Shown: piece by piece, positions 8,372 through 16,907 of the stretch
Layout: each line of letters begins with the position of its first letter
Numbering within the stretch: position 1 is the first letter of the stretch
NCBI RefSeq assembly: GCF_016863535.1
Contig: NZ_BOPB01000005.1
Span: forward strand, 1-64,000
Direction: 5' to 3'
From: Micromonospora lutea
GTDB taxonomy: Bacteria > Actinomycetota > Actinomycetes > Mycobacteriales > Micromonosporaceae
Length of the DNA: 64,000 bases
Notes under the pieces: model-generated
What the model saw: the letters and a program-made list of their open reading frames with translations, nothing else
What the model was told of the DNA's origin: nothing
Databases searched by the model: none
Program-made: the position numbers and the translations under genes

Positions 8372-9271
8372 TCAGGCGGTGAGCAGCGCCACCATGATCG
8401 TGATCCCCAGCACGACGTCGATGACGGCGCAGCACTCGGCGTAGGCGCGTGGCACCACCCGCCGGGTGCGGTGGTGGAACAGGTCCCAGGCCGCGTGGAC
8501 CAACCAGCCGAGCCCCACCAACCAGTACGCCGCAGCGCCGCCCACCAGCGCGGCGACCAGGGCCAGCGTCGACCAGCCGGCCAGGCCGACGAGCTGGAGC
8601 CGGAGGTTGCCGGGCGCGCCCCACTGTCGGCGGAGGGTCCCGATCACCAGGTAGCCCACCGGCAGGACCAGCAGCGTGTACGCGCCCAACAGGCCCGGCG
8701 TGGTCCAGCTGTCGGCGGTCAGCAGCAGCGCCAGCCCGGTGGGCCAGCGGTGCGCCACCAACCGCACCAACGGGTGCCGAACGGCCGGCCGGGCGTCCGG
8801 ATGCCGGACGTACTCGGCGCGGCGACGGAGCAGCGCCGCCGCCATGGCCGGCACCATCACCAGGTGGGCGCCGACCAGCAGGAGGTCCGCGTCGAGCAGC
8901 CCGGCCCGGTGACCGGCCAGCAGGAGCAGGACCGGCGCGTACATGGCCAGCACCATCTCGCCGATCAGGGTGGTCGAGTGCCCGCGGTACGCCATCCAGA
9001 CGGCCATGCCGATGCTCATGTCGGTGGCCATGAGCAGCGCGCCGACACCCGGCGAGGCCGGGGCGAGCCCGAGCGCCGTACCCAGGGCGGCTCGTGCCGG
9101 ACCGAGCACCAGCATGCCGGCCACCATGGCCAGCACCATCTCCAGCAGGTGCCGGGCCAGTGGCCGGAACCGCGCGGCCCGACCGGTCCTGGCCGGACGT
9201 CTGGACGTGGTGGTCTCCGAACAGCTGGGATCGGAAACGGTCGGTGTCACTGCGGTTGTCAGCTCTGCCAT
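8372..9271 (-). CDS. polytopic membrane protein next to two-component system
   Basis: I do not recognise a named family for this 299-residue protein. After about 35 polar residues it is almost entirely hydrophobic. The first half has about three to four helices, with a segment MATDMSIGMAVWMAYRGHS. The second half has about five more, ending RVVPRAYAECCAVIDVVLGI. The two halves resemble separate small membrane families, so it may be a fusion. It is divergent from the DesK/DesR-like pair with a 133-bp shared promoter region. This makes it a candidate target or sensor accessory. ATG 9271 is the first start after which hydropathy is sensible. Confidence 0.6.
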   Translation of the reverse strand: MAELTTAVTPTVSDPSCSETTTSRRPARTGRAARFRPLARHLLEMVLAMVAGMLVLGPARAALGTALGLAPASPGVGALLMATDMSIGMAVWMAYRGHSTTLIGEMVLAMYAPVLLLLAGHRAGLLDADLLLVGAHLVMVPAMAAALLRRRAEYVRHPDARPAVRHPLVRLVAHRWPTGLALLLTADSWTTPGLLGAYTLLVLPVGYLVIGTLRRQWGAPGNLRLQLVGLAGWSTLALVAALVGGAAAYWLVGLGWLVHAAWDLFHHRTRRVVPRAYAECCAVIDVVLGITIMVALLTA

Positions 9272-9391
9272 GTCACCGAGCCTGGTGGCGGCCGTGCGTG
9301 GCAACCATCCCCGTGCTGTCACCGGTCGGCCGGGTGAAACGCCCGGCCGGCTCGGGCGAACCGACGGGTCCACCGCCGTGGCGGCGCGCTC

Positions 9392-9397
9392 TACCCT
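9392..9397 (+). promoter_or_regulatory. -10 element of a leaderless promoter
   Basis: TACCCT, then 7 nt, then the GTG at 9405. This is the TAnnnT-N6/7-GTG arrangement of leaderless actinobacterial genes; there is no ribosome site before the GTG. Confidence 0.55.
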
Positions 9398-9404
9398 GGC
9401 GACC

Positions 9405-10562
9405 GTGGTGACCGACGCGTTGGTGGCGGGCAACGGGCGGACGCTGTCCCGCGCTCGGGCCGCGACCCTGGTGTCCCTCACCTCCGGCATGGCCGCCACC
9501 CTGCTGCTGCCGGCGGTCGGGCTGACCCGGGAACCGGACGCCTGGCAGGTGGTGGCGGGCACGGTCGGGCTGTCCGCGTTCGCGCTGGTGCTGGCGGTGG
9601 CGTTGTACGCGACGGTCACCCCGGCTCCGCCCAGCAGACTGCGTCGATGGTTGGTGGCCGGGTATGCCGGGGTGGCGGTGCTCAGCGTGCCGCTCGTCGC
9701 GCCGGTCGCCGGTGCCGTGTGGCCCACCTGGGCCTGGCTCGGCGCGGCGATCGTCGGTGGGCTCGCGTTGCTCGTACCGCTGCGGCTGGTGATCCCGGCG
9801 GCGCTGGCCACCGTCGCGGTGTCCGGGGCGGTGGCCATGCTCACCGGCGCCTCCGTCAGCCGGTCGATGCTGCTCACCGGCTCCATCGGGGTCGGCATCG
9901 CGCTGGTCAACGGCTTCCAGGTGTGGTTCTGGCGGCTGCTGGTGCAGGCCGAACAGGGACGGGCGGCACAGGCCCGGCTGGTCGCCGCGCAGGAGCGGCT
10001 GCGCTTCGCCGCCGACGTGCACGACCTGCTCGGACATCACCTGACCGTCATCGCCCTCAAGTCCGAGCTGGCCGCCCGGCTCGCGGCGGGCGACCCGGCT
10101 CGTGCGGGTCGGGCGGCGGGCGAGGCGCAACGGTTGGCCGCCACGGCCCTGACCGAGCTGCGTCGTACGGTGCACGGCTACCGTCGGATCGACCTGACCG
10201 AGCAGCTCACCGCCGTCGGGGAGGTGCTGCGCTCGTCCGGGGTGCGGTGCACCGTCGTGGCGCCCGACGGTGAGCTGTCGTCCGAGGCGGCGACCCAGCT
10301 CGCGGCGGTGCTCCGGGAGGCCGGCACCAATGTGCTCAGACACAGCCGGGCGGGCTGGTGCCGGATCGAGTTCACGCAGGAGGAACAGGTGACGCGGATG
10401 ATCGTGACCAATGACGGGGCGCCCGCCACGGCGGCGCCGGACCGGCACAGCCACGGACTACGTGGTCTGGCCGACCGCCTGGCCGGGGTCGGCGGGCGAC
10501 TGCGCACCCGCTGCGCGGACGGTGTGTTCACCCTCGAGGCGACGGTACCGACGGCCGTATGA
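9405..10562 (+). CDS. sensor histidine kinase, DesK/NarL-partner type
   Basis: This is a membrane sensor kinase that phosphorylates the response regulator encoded next. From GTG 9405 it has 385 residues. About five to six hydrophobic helices fill residues 15-175. A HisKA_3 dimerisation helix follows, with the phospho-acceptor in ADVHDLLGHHLTV. The HATPase domain shows N-box EAGTNVLRHS and G-box region GLRGLADRL. No extracytoplasmic sensor domain is visible, so the signal is probably sensed in the membrane, as in DesK. GTG 9405 is preferred because a -10 lies 7 nt upstream; earlier in-frame starts exist. Its stop overlaps the next start by 4 bp. Confidence 0.85.
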   Translation: MVTDALVAGNGRTLSRARAATLVSLTSGMAATLLLPAVGLTREPDAWQVVAGTVGLSAFALVLAVALYATVTPAPPSRLRRWLVAGYAGVAVLSVPLVAPVAGAVWPTWAWLGAAIVGGLALLVPLRLVIPAALATVAVSGAVAMLTGASVSRSMLLTGSIGVGIALVNGFQVWFWRLLVQAEQGRAAQARLVAAQERLRFAADVHDLLGHHLTVIALKSELAARLAAGDPARAGRAAGEAQRLAATALTELRRTVHGYRRIDLTEQLTAVGEVLRSSGVRCTVVAPDGELSSEAATQLAAVLREAGTNVLRHSRAGWCRIEFTQEEQVTRMIVTNDGAPATAAPDRHSHGLRGLADRLAGVGGRLRTRCADGVFTLEATVPTAV

Positions 10563-11164
10563 TCCGTGTCCTGCTGGCCGACGACGAGGAGTTGATCCGT
10601 ACCGCTCTCGCCGCACTGCTCGATCTTGAGGAGGATCTGTCGGTCGTCGCCCAGGCCGCTGACGGAGAGGCGGCGGTGACCGCGGCTCTTGCCCATCGAC
10701 CTGACGTGGCGGTGATCGACCTGACCATGCCCCGGCGGGACGGGTTCCAGGTCGCCACCGAGCTGGCTCGGGCGTTACCGGAGTGTGCGGTGGTCATCCT
10801 CACCGGTCAGGGCCGACCGGCCCACCTGACCCGCGCGCTCGCCGCGGGTGCCCGCGGCTACCTGCCCAAGGGTGCGCCCGGGGGCGCGCTCGCCGACGTG
10901 ATCCGCCGGGTGCACGCGGGTGGCCGGTACGTGGACCCGGCCCTGGCGGCGGACGCGCTCACCATCCCGCCCTGCCCGCTGACCCCGCGTGAGTTGGAGA
11001 CGCTCCGGCTCTCCGGGGACGACGCCCCGGTCGCCGCGATCGCCCGCCGGGCACACCTGTCGCCGGGGACGGTGCGGAACTATCTCGCCCTGGCGGTGCA
11101 GAAGCTCGACGCGGGAACCCGTGCGGAGGCGCTGCGGATCGCGCGGGACAACGGCTGGTTGTGA
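10559..11164 (+). CDS. NarL/LuxR-family response regulator
   Basis: This is a DNA-binding transcription factor activated by the upstream kinase. The 201 residues contain a receiver domain with acidic pocket D8/D9, phospho-acceptor D54 (VAVIDLTMP) and conserved Lys in YLPKGA. A C-terminal LuxR-type helix-turn-helix follows (LTPRELETLRL...LSPGTVRNYLA). ATG overlaps the kinase stop (ATGA), so the two are translationally coupled. Leu73 is encoded by TTA (10775-10777), a very rare codon here that would need the bldA-type tRNA. Its targets may include the divergent membrane-protein gene. Confidence 0.93.
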   Translation: MIRVLLADDEELIRTALAALLDLEEDLSVVAQAADGEAAVTAALAHRPDVAVIDLTMPRRDGFQVATELARALPECAVVILTGQGRPAHLTRALAAGARGYLPKGAPGGALADVIRRVHAGGRYVDPALAADALTIPPCPLTPRELETLRLSGDDAPVAAIARRAHLSPGTVRNYLALAVQKLDAGTRAEALRIARDNGWL

Positions 11165-11309
11165 TCGGCCCGCCGGTGAGGCTCCAAGGCGGCAACCCGG
11201 GCGGTCTGCCACGCCTTAGGGGGATACGGGAGTATTGCTCGCACTAATCCGGATCGGTGCCGTTACGTTCTGTCACAGGCGATCATCGCGGCGGCAGAGA
11301 GGACCGATC

Positions 11310-12263
11310 ATGCGAGTGCCCAGCCGAAGCCCGGGACATCGGCCCGGTCCGCCCGTCACTCCGGCCCGCCGCCGGCCCCGAGGGACGGTGCGTCCGCTCG
11401 CCACTCCGCCCGACCTGGCGGCCTACCGCGACGCCGTGGCCGAGCTCCTGGTGGAGGTGAGCGCCCTCGCCGGAACGGGCAGCGCGAAGGCGCGACAGGT
11501 GCTGATCGACCAGCGGCTGCGCGAACCCGCCATCATGCAGGTGCTCGACGCCACCTCCCAGGGGTTGATCGGCGCCCGCGAGACCCTGCTGCTGGAGATG
11601 GCCCGCTACCAGCCGAACGAGCGCAGTTCCGCCGGAGACCTGGCCGCGTTGGTGCGCATCTACCTGCTGTCGCGCATCGACGTGATGTGGTGGCGCGACG
11701 CCGCCACCTTCCTCACCGACACGGAGGTCAACCACAGCGCCGAACTGGTCGACCTGGAGTGGTTGCGGCGGCGGGGGCTGCTGCGGTTCCAGTACACCGA
11801 GCAGCCTCGCACGGTCGTCGGTCGGGGCGTACGGGCGCTGCGCCGCCGGATGCTGCCCGACGCCACTCCGCGTACCGCCGGGTTGCTGTTCCGCCGGGCC
11901 CGGCGTGAGGTGATCGCCCTGCTCAACGACATCGGTCGCGAGTTCGCCGCCGCCACCCCGGCGGGCACCCCGCCGTTGTGGGTGACCAGCCTGGTCCGTA
12001 GCGCGGAACACCAGTACCGGTTGCGGCGTCTCGGATACGCCGCGATGGTGCCCAGCGGCCACTGTCTGGGCTGGGCGGTGGACGTGGAGATGGCCTGGTT
12101 CGACCGCTTCGGGGTCCGGGACACCCTGGCCGGGCTGCTGTTGAACCGGCAGCGGGCGGGCGAGATCAATGTGGTGGACGAGGGGCAGGCGTGGCACCTC
12201 TGCCTCGCGCCGTCGGCGACCCTGCGGCTGCGCCGGGCCTACGAAGCCGAGATGGGAATCTGA
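11310..12263 (+). CDS. DUF5715-like protein with M15-type peptidase signature
   Basis: The 317-residue protein has a basic, Pro-rich N-terminus, no clear signal peptide and a helical middle. The C-terminal domain carries S249-G-H251-C-L-G-W-A-V-D258, the S-x-H-x2-G-x-A-x-D zinc signature of M15 (VanY/DacA-like) D-Ala-D-Ala carboxypeptidases, and later QAWH296. In M15 enzymes the general base is Glu three residues before the last His; here that position is Gln293, with Glu at 291. It may therefore be inactive or differently tuned. It is followed after 3 bp by an asparagine-synthetase-like gene, so the two are one operon. The DUF5715 assignment is from memory of the pattern. Confidence 0.6.
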   Translation: MRVPSRSPGHRPGPPVTPARRRPRGTVRPLATPPDLAAYRDAVAELLVEVSALAGTGSAKARQVLIDQRLREPAIMQVLDATSQGLIGARETLLLEMARYQPNERSSAGDLAALVRIYLLSRIDVMWWRDAATFLTDTEVNHSAELVDLEWLRRRGLLRFQYTEQPRTVVGRGVRALRRRMLPDATPRTAGLLFRRARREVIALLNDIGREFAAATPAGTPPLWVTSLVRSAEHQYRLRRLGYAAMVPSGHCLGWAVDVEMAWFDRFGVRDTLAGLLLNRQRAGEINVVDEGQAWHLCLAPSATLRLRRAYEAEMGI

Positions 12264-12266
12264 GCG

Positions 12267-13877
12267 ATGTGCGGGATCATGCTCTGCATCGGCCCGGAGG
12301 CGGATCCGGCGATCTTCCGCCGGATGCTCGACACGCTCGCGCCACGGGGCGAGGTGACCGAGACGCGGCACGAGAGCGGTCTGCTCGCCGGGGTCCGGCG
12401 GCTGCGCGTGGTGGACCGTGAGCGCGCGGTGCAGCCCTGGGTCTCCGCCGACGAGCGCTGGCTGCTCTGCTACAACGGCGAGGTCTTCAACCACCACGAG
12501 TTGCGGGCCGAGCTGACCGCTCTCGGTCACCGGTTCCGCGGCGTCAGCGACACCGAGGTGGTGCTCGCCGCGTTCGAGCACTGGGGCGAGCGGATGGTCA
12601 CCCGGTTGCGCGGCGAGTACGCCTTCGCCGTGGTGGAACGGGCCACCGGGCGCGCGTACCTGGTCCGGGATCCACTCGGTGTGAAGCCGCTGTACTGGGC
12701 CCGGACGCCGGGATGTCTGCACCTCGCCAGCGAGGTCAAGGCGCTGGTCCGGCTGGGGGCACCGGTGTCCGAGGTGCCGCCGGGGCACCACGGCTGGACC
12801 GACGCCGACGGCCACCCCCGGCTGCGAGCGTACGTGGACCTGCTCGCCCTCGGCGCGGGCCTGCCGGTGGTGGCGGATCCGGACGAGGCCGCCCTGCTCG
12901 TCCGTGCCGCCCTCACCGACAGTCTCCGGGTGCGGCTGGACACCGACCTCACGGTGGGCGTGGTGCTCTCCGGTGGACTGGACAGCTCGTTGGCGCTGCT
13001 GCACGCCGCACAGCTGCATCCGGACTGCGTCGCCGTCACGGTCGGAGTGCCGCAGAGCCCGGATCTGGCGTACGCCCGGCGGTTGGCGAAGGACCTCGGC
13101 GTGGCGCACGAGGTGGTGGAGCTGCGTCCGCGTGACATCCGGCTCGCCGACGTGCGGGAGGCGATCCGGATCTCCGAGCTGACCGAGTACGGCGACATCA
13201 TCAACGCGGTCGTCTCGGTGCCGATCTTCCGGCGGCTGCGGGAGTTGGGCGTCAAGGTGGTGCTCACCGGCGACGGCTCGGACGAACTGTTCGGTGGCTA
13301 CCCCATGTACCACGAGGTCGGTCCGGAAGCGTCCCGACGACTCTTCCTGCACAAGATCCGCAACCTGTGCCGGACCGAGTTGCAGCGGGTCGACCGGACC
13401 AGCATGGCCTTCGGCGTCGAGGCCCGGGTGCCCTTCCTCGACCTCGCGCTCGTCGAGTTGGCGATGCGGCTGCCGATCGACCTGAAGCTCCGTGACGGCC
13501 AGGAGAAGTGGATCGTCCGCCGGGCCTTCGCCGACCTGCTGCCCGACTACATCCGGCGCCGGCCGAAGAATCCCATGTCGTACTCCTCGGGGCTGCACGA
13601 GCGTGCCCGGCTGTACAAGCCGCTCTTCGCCCGGGTGCACCGCTCGTTCGGCTACCACCTGTTGGAGCCGGTCCGCCGCGACTTCGACAGCGTGTTGACG
13701 CGCTGCGGCAACGACCTGGACGCCGCGCTCGCCGCCGGCCGGGCGAGACCGGACTACACCGTGCTCGAACACGCCCGCGACCTGGTCGGTGCGGCGAAGT
13801 GGAACGCCACCCCGATCATGCGCCGGCTGGTGTCCCCCCGCCGCAACCGCGGCGACGAGGCCCCACTGCCCGGCTGA
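12267..13877 (+). CDS. asparagine-synthetase-like glutamine amidotransferase
   Basis: This class II glutamine amidotransferase is fused to an ATP-PPi (AsnB-type) synthetase domain, 536 residues. Cys2 after Met is the glutaminase nucleophile (MCGI). CYNGEVFNH and GEYAFAVVE are glutaminase-domain motifs. The PP-loop is S235-GGLDSS. TGDGSDELFGGY and VEARVPFLD complete the synthetase fold. The substrate could be aspartate, or a carboxylate in the cell wall as for LtsA/AsnB enzymes that amidate meso-diaminopimelate. The M15-like neighbour favours the wall. No N-acetylglutaminylglutamine synthetase is nearby, which argues against that osmolyte pathway. The ATG lies 3 bp after the upstream stop. Confidence 0.85.
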   Translation: MCGIMLCIGPEADPAIFRRMLDTLAPRGEVTETRHESGLLAGVRRLRVVDRERAVQPWVSADERWLLCYNGEVFNHHELRAELTALGHRFRGVSDTEVVLAAFEHWGERMVTRLRGEYAFAVVERATGRAYLVRDPLGVKPLYWARTPGCLHLASEVKALVRLGAPVSEVPPGHHGWTDADGHPRLRAYVDLLALGAGLPVVADPDEAALLVRAALTDSLRVRLDTDLTVGVVLSGGLDSSLALLHAAQLHPDCVAVTVGVPQSPDLAYARRLAKDLGVAHEVVELRPRDIRLADVREAIRISELTEYGDIINAVVSVPIFRRLRELGVKVVLTGDGSDELFGGYPMYHEVGPEASRRLFLHKIRNLCRTELQRVDRTSMAFGVEARVPFLDLALVELAMRLPIDLKLRDGQEKWIVRRAFADLLPDYIRRRPKNPMSYSSGLHERARLYKPLFARVHRSFGYHLLEPVRRDFDSVLTRCGNDLDAALAAGRARPDYTVLEHARDLVGAAKWNATPIMRRLVSPRRNRGDEAPLPG

Positions 13878-13944
13878 CTCGTTGCCCGACCCGATGGGCC
13901 ACGGTTGACTCTGACACGGTGTCAGCGCCGACCGTGGAGGGACC

Positions 13945-14766
13945 ATGTTCACCATCGGAGACTTCGCCAGCCTCGGTCGGGTGTCGGTACGGATGCTGCG
14001 GCACTACGACAGCATCGGCCTGCTTCCGCCCGCCGCGGTCGACCCGCACAGCGGCTACCGCTACTACACGGCGGACCAGTTGGGCCGGCTGAACCGGGTG
14101 ATCGCCCTCAAGGACCTGGGGCTCACTCTGGCTCAGGTGCGGGCGATCCTCGACGACGCCGTCGACCTGGTCGAGCTGCGGGGCATGCTGCGGTTGCGCC
14201 GTGCTCAACTGGAGGCGCAGCTGGCGGCCGACACCGCCCGACTGTCCAGCGTGGAGGCGAGGCTCCATATGATCGAAACGGAGGGTCGGATGACCAGCCA
14301 GGATGTTGTGATCAAGAAGATCCCGCCGATCCGGGTGGCGGAGTTGAGCGAGGTCGCCCGAAGCTACGACGGTGCGGACATCGGCCCGGTGCTGACCCCG
14401 CTCTACCCGGAGCTGTTCCGCCGGCTGGAGACCGCCGGGGTCAACCCGGCCGGGCCGGCGCTGGCCTGGTACGACCGGGCGGAAGACGGCGACGGTGTCG
14501 TCGTGCACGCGGGTGTGGGAATCGAGGAGGGATTGGCGGCGGCCGGTGACGTCGCGGTGGTGGAGCTGCCGGCGATCACGGCGGCGACGACGATCCACCA
14601 CGGGTCGATGGACACGGCCGACCGGAGCCTGCAGGTGCTGGCCCGCTGGATCGAGGAGAACGACTGGCGGCCGGACGGCTACGCCCGCGAGCTCTACGTG
14701 AAGTACTGGCCCGAAGAGGCCGACAAGGGCGTCACCGAGTTGCAGCTACCGGTGCGGCGGGTCTGA
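13945..14766 (+). CDS. MerR-family regulator with GyrI-like effector domain
   Basis: This is a transcription activator of the BltR/BmrR kind. Its 273 residues comprise an N-terminal MerR winged helix (MFTIGDFASLGRVSVRMLRHYDSIGLLPP...GYRYY), a dimerisation coiled coil to about residue 115, and a C-terminal GyrI-like small-molecule pocket (about 120-270, ending REL YVKYWPEE). Such regulators usually respond to hydrophobic drugs. GGAGGG lies 6-11 nt upstream of ATG 13945. No efflux pump is adjacent, so its target is unknown. Confidence 0.9.
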   Translation: MFTIGDFASLGRVSVRMLRHYDSIGLLPPAAVDPHSGYRYYTADQLGRLNRVIALKDLGLTLAQVRAILDDAVDLVELRGMLRLRRAQLEAQLAADTARLSSVEARLHMIETEGRMTSQDVVIKKIPPIRVAELSEVARSYDGADIGPVLTPLYPELFRRLETAGVNPAGPALAWYDRAEDGDGVVVHAGVGIEEGLAAAGDVAVVELPAITAATTIHHGSMDTADRSLQVLARWIEENDWRPDGYARELYVKYWPEEADKGVTELQLPVRRV

Positions 14767-14882
14767 ACGACCGGGGGCCACGTTGGTACCGATCAGCAGC
14801 GCGAACAGCCGCTGAGGCTCCCCGGTGGGCAGCACCACCCCACCGGGGAGATAGGCGGGCAGGCCGCCGTCGGTGTGGCCGG

Positions 14883-15104
14883 TCAGCCGGCGGGCGGGTA
14901 CGGGTCGTCCTGGTAGGTGTACTCGGTCTCGATCTTTCCGTCCGCGGTGTGCACCACGAGCTGGCTCGGCTCGTTGCCGTGTGCCGCCTGGCGCCCGGCC
15001 TCGACCGCCCGCTGCTTCGTGTCGTACGTGCCGACGACGGTGCTGCCCTGCTCGACCTTCCAGCCACCGCCGTCGGGCACCACGTGGTACTCGTTGCGCG
15101 TCAT
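14883..15104 (-). CDS. DUF2188 family protein
   Basis: This is a 73-residue cytoplasmic protein of the DUF2188 family. The pattern EYHVVPDGGGWKVEQGST, a helix with Lys/Gln/Ala, and LVVHTADGKIE is typical. The function of the family is unknown. ATG 15104 is chosen because AAAGGGG lies 6-12 nt upstream and the frame before it lacks family similarity. It stands alone between a MerR gene (convergent) and the exported LVIVD protein. Confidence 0.8.
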   Translation of the reverse strand: MTRNEYHVVPDGGGWKVEQGSTVVGTYDTKQRAVEAGRQAAHGNEPSQLVVHTADGKIETEYTYQDDPYPPAG

Positions 15105-15216
15105 CACACACCCCTTTCCTGCGTGACGGACGAGGTACCCGGGACGGGTGGGAGGAAACACGATCGGGCCCGGCCACCCGGTGTCGGAGCGACCGGACCC
15201 GGTCGGTGCGGTGGTC

Positions 15217-16677
15217 CTACCAGCTCAGGTAGCTGGGCTGGGTCTGGACGTTCAACTCACGGAAGTGGGCCAGCTTGGCCGTCCACGTCCGCCAGTCGTT
15301 GAGTTCGAGCACGTCGAGCCCCTTCTGGATGTCGGAGGAGTAGATGTGTCCGTTGTAGTAGTAGGCCGACCAGGAACCGCCCACGACGAGCTGGCTCTCC
15401 GACAGCGGGCCACGCTCCCAGTAGCCGATCTCCTTCGGCTTGCGGGAGTTGGTGAAGTCCCACACCGAGACGCCGCCCTGGTACCAGGCCTGGACCATGA
15501 TGTCCTTGCCGAGAACCGGGATCAGCGAGCCGTTGTGCGCCACGCAGTTCTCGGTGTCGCCGTTGGTCCGGGGGATCTTGAAGTAGCTGCGAAACTCCAG
15601 CTTGCGTTTGTCGCCGCGACCGGTGAGGTCGTAGATGGCGTTGGCGCCGCGCTCCGGGCCCACGGCCTCGTTGCAGGTGGCGCCGCCGCCACCGCCCAGC
15701 TCGTCGGTGAAGACGACCTTGGTGCCGCGGTTGTTGAAGGTGGCCGAGTGCCAGAACGCGAAGTTGGTCGTGTCCCGCACCGTGTGCAGCACCCGTGGCG
15801 CCTCGCGCTTGCTGATGTCGAGCAGGACCCCGTCACCCATGCACGCTCCGGCGGCGAGGTCCTTCGCCGGGTACGCGGTGATGTCGTGGCAGCCCGAGGT
15901 CGCCGAGCCACCCGTCCGACCCTCGTAACCGCCGTCGGGGAAGAGGTTCGGCGTGGCGACGACGGCCGCGTCGGTCGGCTTGTTCAGCGGCACCTTGACG
16001 ATGGTGATCGAGTCGTGCGGCGGCTGGCAGTCCGGGAAGGTGGCGTTCGGGCTGTACGACGAGACGTACAGGTAGACCGACTTCTTGTTCTTCGCCGGGA
16101 CCAGCGTGTGCGTGTGTGAGCCGCAGGCCGTCTCGACCGCCTTGACGTACCGGGGGTTGGTCTTGTCCCTGATGTCGAAGACCTTGATGCCCTCCCACGA
16201 TTCCTTGATCGTGGCGGACTGGGAGACGCTGCTGCACGAGTCGTCGCTGCGTGACGCGTCCGTCGACAGGAAGAGCAGGTCACCGTAGACGGAGATGTCG
16301 TTCTGCGCGCCGGGGCAGAGCACCTGGGAGACGATCGTCGGTCTGCTCGGCCTGGCGATGTCGTAGATCACGAAGCCGTCGTAGTTGCCGACGAACGCGT
16401 ACCTGCCCTGGAAGGCGATGTCGGTGCCGAGCGCCGCAGTGGTGTTGAACGGCGCCTGCTTCGGCAGGTTGGCGATCAGCTTGAGGTTGGGGCTGCTGGC
16501 GATCTCGTCGACACCGAGCGGTGCCTCGACGGCCGCAGCGGCGGCCTCGGTGGCGGCTGACGAGACCGGTTGCGCGTTGCCGGGCGAGGCAACGGCCATG
16601 CTGGCGAGAAGGAGCCCGGTGGCGGCCACACTGACGATTCGCAGTTGCCGCCCCCGTGGCAGGGTCATTCCGACCAT
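15217..16677 (-). CDS. exported LVIVD-repeat (beta-propeller) protein
   Basis: This is a secreted 486-residue protein. A signal peptide is visible: basic MTLPRGRQLR, then a hydrophobic core up to SPGNAQ (about residue 35). The mature part has repeated LVIVD-like blades (YAFVGNYDGFVIYDIARPSRP, GIKVFDIRDKTNPRYV, GVSVWDFTNSRKPKEIGYW), so a beta-propeller is expected. Six or more Cys suggest disulfides. Function is unknown; homologues are common in actinobacterial secretomes. ATG 16677 is used; ATG 16668 is an alternative. A -10 at 16716-16721 and a Crp site at 16743-16758 lie upstream, so expression probably follows cAMP/carbon status. Confidence 0.8.
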   Translation of the reverse strand: MVGMTLPRGRQLRIVSVAATGLLLASMAVASPGNAQPVSSAATEAAAAAVEAPLGVDEIASSPNLKLIANLPKQAPFNTTAALGTDIAFQGRYAFVGNYDGFVIYDIARPSRPTIVSQVLCPGAQNDISVYGDLLFLSTDASRSDDSCSSVSQSATIKESWEGIKVFDIRDKTNPRYVKAVETACGSHTHTLVPAKNKKSVYLYVSSYSPNATFPDCQPPHDSITIVKVPLNKPTDAAVVATPNLFPDGGYEGRTGGSATSGCHDITAYPAKDLAAGACMGDGVLLDISKREAPRVLHTVRDTTNFAFWHSATFNNRGTKVVFTDELGGGGGATCNEAVGPERGANAIYDLTGRGDKRKLEFRSYFKIPRTNGDTENCVAHNGSLIPVLGKDIMVQAWYQGGVSVWDFTNSRKPKEIGYWERGPLSESQLVVGGSWSAYYYNGHIYSSDIQKGLDVLELNDWRTWTAKLAHFRELNVQTQPSYLSW

Positions 16678-16715
16678 CGGCGACGCCCTTCGAGAGGGGG
16701 AGTGACGTTGGCCGT

Positions 16716-16721
16716 ACCCTA
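16716..16721 (-). promoter_or_regulatory. -10 element of the LVIVD-protein promoter
   Basis: TAGGGT on the minus strand places the transcript start near 16709, about 30 nt before the ATG. The Crp palindrome centre at 16750.5 is then at -41.5, the class II activator position. Confidence 0.5.
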
Positions 16722-16742
16722 CTCCGAGTCGAGACCCATCGA

Positions 16743-16758
16743 TGTGACGCAGATCACA
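16743..16758. promoter_or_regulatory. Crp/cAMP-receptor-type operator
   Basis: TGTGACGCAGATCACA is a perfect TGTGA-N6-TCACA palindrome, the Crp consensus conserved from Escherichia coli to actinobacterial Crp/GlxR. It is upstream of the exported LVIVD-repeat protein at class II spacing. Confidence 0.8.
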
Positions 16759-16907
16759 TTTCTCGTCCATTGTGGCGGCATGCAAGCGCGCCGACCTCGA
16801 CCCGGAGGGGGCGTCGCGTGACCGTCCGGTGTGGTCGAGCGATTACCACCGTCACATCGTCACCGAGGCGTCGTCGACCGCGGCGCTGGGGTTCGTGGCG
16901 GCACGGT

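Noticed and set aside
12267..13877. N-acetylglutaminylglutamine amidotransferase
   Set aside because: The partner synthetase and M42 peptidase of that osmolyte pathway are not adjacent, and the sequence lacks anything specific to it.
11283..13955. Very long open frame (about 890 codons) on the minus strand
   Set aside because: It lies opposite the M15-like and AsnB-like genes. Its translation is Gln/His/Arg/Pro-rich low-complexity text with no motif, the typical antisense shadow in high-GC DNA. The same holds for long frames opposite lon (4028-6022), opposite 49-51 kb, and opposite 39-41 kb.
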